64,000 bases of DNA from NCBI GenBank assembly GCA_035708205.1, contig DASSSY010000004.1:434001-498000 (forward strand), read 5' to 3'. Shown one piece after another: positions 60,404-64,000 of this stretch (the stretch's first letter is position 1; every line of letters starts with the position of its first letter). A model generated the notes under the pieces. That model searched no databases and was not told the DNA's origin. It saw only the letters and a program-made list of their open reading frames with translations. The position numbers and the translations under genes are program-made. The DNA is from DASSSY01 sp035708205 (GTDB lineage: Bacteria > Bacteroidota > Bacteroidia > Chitinophagales > Chitinophagaceae).

Positions 60404-60928
60404 TTATGGTAAGCTTTTTGCCCAATCCTTTAACGATGCGAACTGTTGATCAATTAGCGGGTGAGGCAGCGGAACTGGCGGTTGAGTAGTGTGAAGGAAT
60501 ACAGTAGTCATGGCCATGCTTTTGCCGAATTGCATATCGCTCAGATTGTTGCCCACCATGACACTTTTTTCAAAATTAATATCGGGAAAGTCCCTGACGG
60601 CTTCCATGGCCATGCCGGTATTCGGCTTCCGGCGGGGATGAGCATTGTCTAAGTGAGGCGCGAAATAAATGGCGTCAATTTTTCCGCCTTCGGCCGCTAC
60701 GGCTTTCTTCAGATAATCATGGATATTTTCCAATTGGTCTTCGGTCATCAGTCCTTTGCCAATGCCGCGCTGGTTGGTCACGATAATGAGGTAATCAAAT
60801 ATCCCGGAGAGCCGGGCCATGGCGGCGCAGGCGCCTTCATAAAACTCAAATTCCCCGGGATGGAAAATATAGCTGCCCGGCTTTTCTTTGTTGATAACGC
60901 CGTCCCTGTCTAAAAATAATGCGCGCAT
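60404..60928 (-). CDS. HAD-IIIA family phosphatase (GmhB/HisB-N-like)
   Basis: A 174-residue HAD phosphatase with motif 1 LFLDRDGVINKE (nucleophile Asp near 6), motif 2 VTNQRGIGKG and motif 4 VGNNLSDM. It aligns with D-glycero-D-manno-heptose-1,7-bisphosphate 7-phosphatase. However, the zinc-binding Cys cluster of that enzyme is replaced (APHLDNAHPRRKPNTGM), and motif 4 has GNNLSDM rather than GDxxxD. Heptose phosphatase activity is therefore uncertain. The start at 60928 gives the normal short N-terminus. Confidence 0.82.
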   Translation of the reverse strand: MRALFLDRDGVINKEKPGSYIFHPGEFEFYEGACAAMARLSGIFDYLIIVTNQRGIGKGLMTEDQLENIHDYLKKAVAAEGGKIDAIYFAPHLDNAHPRRKPNTGMAMEAVRDFPDINFEKSVMVGNNLSDMQFGKSMAMTTVFLHTTQPPVPLPHPLIDQQFASLKDWAKSLP

Positions 60929-61061
60929 AATCGTTGAGAGGTCAGGTATCTGATATCCCTGAAACTGCAAAATAAAGCAATCCGTATCAAAAAATATTGC
61001 AGCGACGGTATAATATGCCGTCGCTGTAATAAGATATCTAATAGTTGCAGTGTAACGATGA

Positions 61062-62687
61062 CTATGGGCGAATGATGACCTTTACATGTTTTTGATCATG
61101 ATCGCCCCCGATATTCAGGAAGTAAACCCCCGCAGCCAGGCCTTGTGTGGTTATCCGTATGTTGCGGATACCGCTGTTGAGTTGTTGCTGAATAACCGGC
61201 AACACCTTTCGGCCTAAGGCATTGATCAGTTCTATATGAACATTTGTCTTTTCTGAAACTCGGAATTGTATGTTGAAATATTGGCGGGCGGGATTCGGGA
61301 AAACCCGGATATCCTCTTGGGTAACCGTTTCAATCCCTGACGGCGGATTTGCCGGTAAAGGTACATAATCCGGAATTTTGTTATCTCCCTGAAGCCGGAA
61401 GATCAAGACATGACTGCTTTCTCCTGTCGCCATGGCAATGCCGTTCTCATTCGGGGATATCTGGCCAAAATCATTATCATTAGCTACGGCGATGGTGCTG
61501 TCATTAATAATGGCCAGGCCTTCCGCTTTACCCAATTCGGCAGGCCAGCCGTGGGCCTTTAAGTCTAAAAACAGCTTCTTGGATACCGGGATAATGCCTT
61601 CCTCCGCCAGGTGGGCTGAATCCGCAAGCGCTTCTACGGTTTTACCGTTGTACAGTTCCGAGGTTATCGGTGTCGCATTGTTAATATTGATAAGGTATAT
61701 CTTTTTGATATCTGTCTGGCCTCTTTTGCCGGCTTCAATGACCAGGAACATGCTGTCGTTTACCGCTGCCATATCGCTGGTTTTCCAATCTTTTAGCCGG
61801 ATTTTATCACTTCCGCTCCCCACTTCGCCATCATTGAGATACACAAACATCCGGGTTGTTCCGGATACGGGGTCTAGTTCCAGCAGGCGATGTACTTGCG
61901 TATGCGTTCCTGTTTGTTCATCAGGATACAGCAACGGGCTTTGGATAAGCGCATAGAGCTTGCCGTTAGGTGTTATGGCCAGTGATTCCAGTCCCCGGTT
62001 ATTTCTTCTGTACTTCCAGACAGTGTCGATAAGCTGATCGATATTTGCCGCCCCCGGCTGGCTGGCATAAGGCGTGTACCGTTTTAATACCTTCCCGCTG
62101 GCATTTAATTGCCAGATCGTCGGGCCGTTTTCTTCGCTCAGCCAAAAATCACCGTTGCGGTCGACAACAAGACCTTCCGGGTCTATCCCCCAAATATCTT
62201 TGGCGGCAACCTTTTGGCTGAAGTTGTTACAATCCTCAACGGTATCGGTCGAGGCCTCTTCCGTAGCCGTGCTGCCAAACCCAGTCGGGTTGATCAATCC
62301 GCTGGCATTACTGCCATCCGGTCGCTTGATCGTCATGGATTCCAGTATGTCCACCGCATTGCCGTTGATCCGGATACGATGAATTTTCGGAGCATATCCC
62401 GGAAACGGGAAAATTTTATCATAGGTTGGATGGCAACCGGCCGGATTGGCATTTGCGGCATCAATATTGACGCCGCGGTCAGAACAGGTGTAGAATTCCG
62501 TGCCGTTAGTGTGCGCAATGGGAAAAAGGGTAGAAAAACCGCCTTCCCTGAATAAGATATCCTGGTAGGTCCCGATAGTATCGGTTTGAGCGGTTTGATA
62601 GTTGTTCAATAGCTGCACTTGCGCCCGGGCCTGGGGGCCACTCAATGCGGCCAGGAAAATAAAGATCTTTGTGGTAATTTTTTTCAT
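61062..62687 (-). CDS. phytase-like esterase domain protein with type IX sorting tail
   Basis: A 541-residue secreted protein. Signal peptide (to PQARAQ, about residue 23), then an esterase-like-of-phytase beta-propeller domain (FREGGFSTLF, WGIDPEGLVVDRNGDFWLSEE, NNRGLESLAITPNGKLYAL, KAEGLAIINDSTIAVANDND). A linker rich in Pro follows, then a C-terminal type IX secretion sorting domain (VFPNPARQYFNIQF, ALGRKVLPVI, GLAAGVYFLNI). It is probably exported through type IX secretion and attached to the cell surface or released. The substrate is unknown. It is monocistronic. Confidence 0.88.
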   Translation of the reverse strand: MKKITTKIFIFLAALSGPQARAQVQLLNNYQTAQTDTIGTYQDILFREGGFSTLFPIAHTNGTEFYTCSDRGVNIDAANANPAGCHPTYDKIFPFPGYAPKIHRIRINGNAVDILESMTIKRPDGSNASGLINPTGFGSTATEEASTDTVEDCNNFSQKVAAKDIWGIDPEGLVVDRNGDFWLSEENGPTIWQLNASGKVLKRYTPYASQPGAANIDQLIDTVWKYRRNNRGLESLAITPNGKLYALIQSPLLYPDEQTGTHTQVHRLLELDPVSGTTRMFVYLNDGEVGSGSDKIRLKDWKTSDMAAVNDSMFLVIEAGKRGQTDIKKIYLININNATPITSELYNGKTVEALADSAHLAEEGIIPVSKKLFLDLKAHGWPAELGKAEGLAIINDSTIAVANDNDFGQISPNENGIAMATGESSHVLIFRLQGDNKIPDYVPLPANPPSGIETVTQEDIRVFPNPARQYFNIQFRVSEKTNVHIELINALGRKVLPVIQQQLNSGIRNIRITTQGLAAGVYFLNIGGDHDQKHVKVIIRP

Positions 62688-62801
62688 GCCGTTTAATTTT
62701 GGGACAAAGCAAAGCATTGCTGATGATCTCAGTATTAAACGGGTATTATGTAATTGTTTCTTTTGGAAAACTTCAGAAAAAAAACTATTCAGAATTACTG
62801 C

Positions 62802-63560
62802 CTAGAACTTCTCATTTTCCCCCAGATACCGCCATTGTCCCTCCGGAAGCCCTGCTAATAAAACTTTCCCCATCCGGATACGTTTTAAGCCAACTACCTT
62901 CAACTCCACCAGGGCGCACATGCGCCTGATCTGCCTTTTTTTGCCTTGCCGCAGCACAAAGCGCAGCTGGTGCTCATTTTGCCAGCTGACCTTTGCGGGT
63001 AATAGTTCCTGGCCGTCCAGGCTAAGCCCATGGTTGAGCAGTGCCAGTCCGTTTTCTTTGATCTTACCGGTGACCCTTACCAGGTATTCTTTTTCCGTAT
63101 GGCCGTGTTCACTGATGAGCTGGCGGGCGATACGGCCGTCATTAGTCAGGATGAGCAGGCCTTTCGAATCAATATCTAACCTGCCGGCGGGAGCAAGACC
63201 GAATAAATGTTGTTTTTGAAATGTTCTTTTGGAATGATCACCCGCCCAATGATTGTTTTCCGTGATTAAAGATACGGCCGCTTTATAGCCTTTTTCCGGT
63301 TGGGCACTGACATAGCCTGCCGGTTTATTCAAGAGAATAGTGACACGGTTGTCTTGTGCGGTAACCGCCTGGCGGGAAAGGACGATCTCATCTTTTTCTG
63401 TTACGGGGAATCCTTTTTGCCGGACAATCTCGCCATTAACTTTTACCCAGCCTTTTAGGATATAATCGTCGGCCTCTCTCCTGGAACACAAACCTCGATA
63501 GGCCATGGTTTTGGCTAAACGCATGGCCGATTTGCCGTTGTTGCCGGTTTTTTGTTGCAT
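62802..63560 (-). CDS. RsuA/RluB-family pseudouridine synthase
   Basis: A 252-residue enzyme with an N-terminal S4 RNA-binding domain (MRLAKTMAYRGLCSRREADD, GWVKVNGE) and the catalytic segment LAPAGRLDIDSKGLLILTND, followed by KKRQIRRMCALVELKVVGLKR, in part. This is the RsuA/RluB/RluE/RluF group; LNKPAGYVSAQ fits RluF/RluE-like members. It modifies a uridine in 23S or 16S rRNA. It lies 21 bases downstream of the RlmD-type gene on the same strand. Confidence 0.9.
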   Translation of the reverse strand: MQQKTGNNGKSAMRLAKTMAYRGLCSRREADDYILKGWVKVNGEIVRQKGFPVTEKDEIVLSRQAVTAQDNRVTILLNKPAGYVSAQPEKGYKAAVSLITENNHWAGDHSKRTFQKQHLFGLAPAGRLDIDSKGLLILTNDGRIARQLISEHGHTEKEYLVRVTGKIKENGLALLNHGLSLDGQELLPAKVSWQNEHQLRFVLRQGKKRQIRRMCALVELKVVGLKRIRMGKVLLAGLPEGQWRYLGENEKF

Positions 63561-63580
63561 AGGAAAAGAAGGCGCTGTTT

Positions 63581-64000
63581 TTATTTTTGTTTCAGGGTCA
63601 GGAGTGCTACATTCTCGATATGATGAGTATGAGGAAACATATCGACCGGCTGAATTTTATCAACCTGGTAAGCCGCATCCAGCCATTGCAGATCGCGTGC
63701 CTGTGTGGCGGGATTGCAGCTGACATATACAAGCTTAGGGGCGCGCATTTTTAATAGCTGGCCGATTAATTTTTCGCTCATGCCCGGGCGCGGCGGGTCG
63801 GTAATGATCACATCCGGCCGACCGTGCTCTTCAAAAAAATCATCCGTGGCCACCTGGCTCACATCGCCTACGTGAAAGGAACAATTATTGAGATGGTTCC
63901 ATTCAGCGTTGACTTTAGCGTCTTTAATGGCGTCTGCAACGGTTTCTATGCCAACGACCTTTTGGGCCTGTCCTGAAAGGAAGATGCCGATGCTGCCGGT
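63581..64000 (-). CDS. 23S rRNA (uracil-5-)-methyltransferase RlmD-like, C-terminal part
   Basis: The reading frame is open to the window edge, so the N-terminus (TRAM and Fe-S parts) is missing. The 139 residues present carry the SAM-binding TGSIGIFLSG and VVGIE, DAKVNAEWNHLNNCSFHVGDV, then ITDPPRPGM, VSCNPATQARDL with the catalytic Cys, and VDMFPHTHHIENVALL. These are the RumA/TrmA signatures. It makes 5-methyluridine in RNA. Confidence 0.92.
   Translation of the reverse strand, partial: TGSIGIFLSGQAQKVVGIETVADAIKDAKVNAEWNHLNNCSFHVGDVSQVATDDFFEEHGRPDVIITDPPRPGMSEKLIGQLLKMRAPKLVYVSCNPATQARDLQWLDAAYQVDKIQPVDMFPHTHHIENVALLTLKQK

Overview
The window looks like chromosomal DNA of a Bacteroidota bacterium, most likely Chitinophagaceae or a close relative. 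The reasons are: promoters of the Bacteroidota type (TTTG about 20-23 bases before TAnnTTTG), a PorT homologue and a C-terminal type IX secretion sorting domain, a fused GumC/BY-kinase, an UpxY-like NusG paralogue, DUF4476 and DUF4412/GLPGLI-like secreted proteins, and stand-alone four-helix-bundle (23S IVS-type) proteins. No species is claimed.

Layout. 1-3.9 kb: housekeeping (murF 3' end, marC, rpsA, a SpoU-type RNA methylase). 4.1-37 kb: one large Wzx/Wzy-type exopolysaccharide locus. It contains the initiating phosphosugar transferase, Wza-like export lipoprotein, Wzc-like co-polymerase/kinase, UpxY-like antiterminator, dTDP-rhamnose genes rmlB, rmlA and rmlC, GDP-mannose genes (PGI/PMI and manC), flippase, polymerase, three glycosyltransferases, two hexapeptide acyltransferases, two sulfotransferases, a GH5-like hydrolase and a PHP tyrosine phosphatase. 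The same locus carries a sulfate-activation set: APS reductase, cysQ, a SLC13-type transporter, cysC, cysD and cysN. Together these can import sulfate, make PAPS, transfer sulfate to sugar and remove PAP, so the product is probably a sulfated exopolysaccharide. 37-64 kb: mostly housekeeping (polysaccharide deacetylase, XRE regulator, L,D-transpeptidase, biotin carrier protein, Mn/Fe-SOD, SMR exporter, clpX, ftsH, rsfS, birA, lptE, secG, tRNAs, rlmH, porT, menG, tsf, ybeY, pseudouridine synthases and the 3' part of an RlmD-type methyltransferase).

Three kinds of unusual structure overlay this. (1) The core of the polysaccharide locus (about 16.4-25.2 kb) is strikingly AT-rich compared with both flanks and reads as a horizontally acquired serotype-like cassette. 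(2) Gaps between genes in 0.3-36 kb, but not in the AT-rich core or in 37-64 kb, are packed with several families of short degenerate repeats and perfect hairpins. Two four-helix-bundle genes sit among such repeats exactly between gene pairs that are normally adjacent (rmlB/rmlA and cysD/cysN). (3) At 45.1-45.5 kb a tRNA(CAT) gene is followed by a small GIY-YIG nuclease reading frame and then by a partial second copy of the same tRNA, an arrangement like a minimal mobile cassette.
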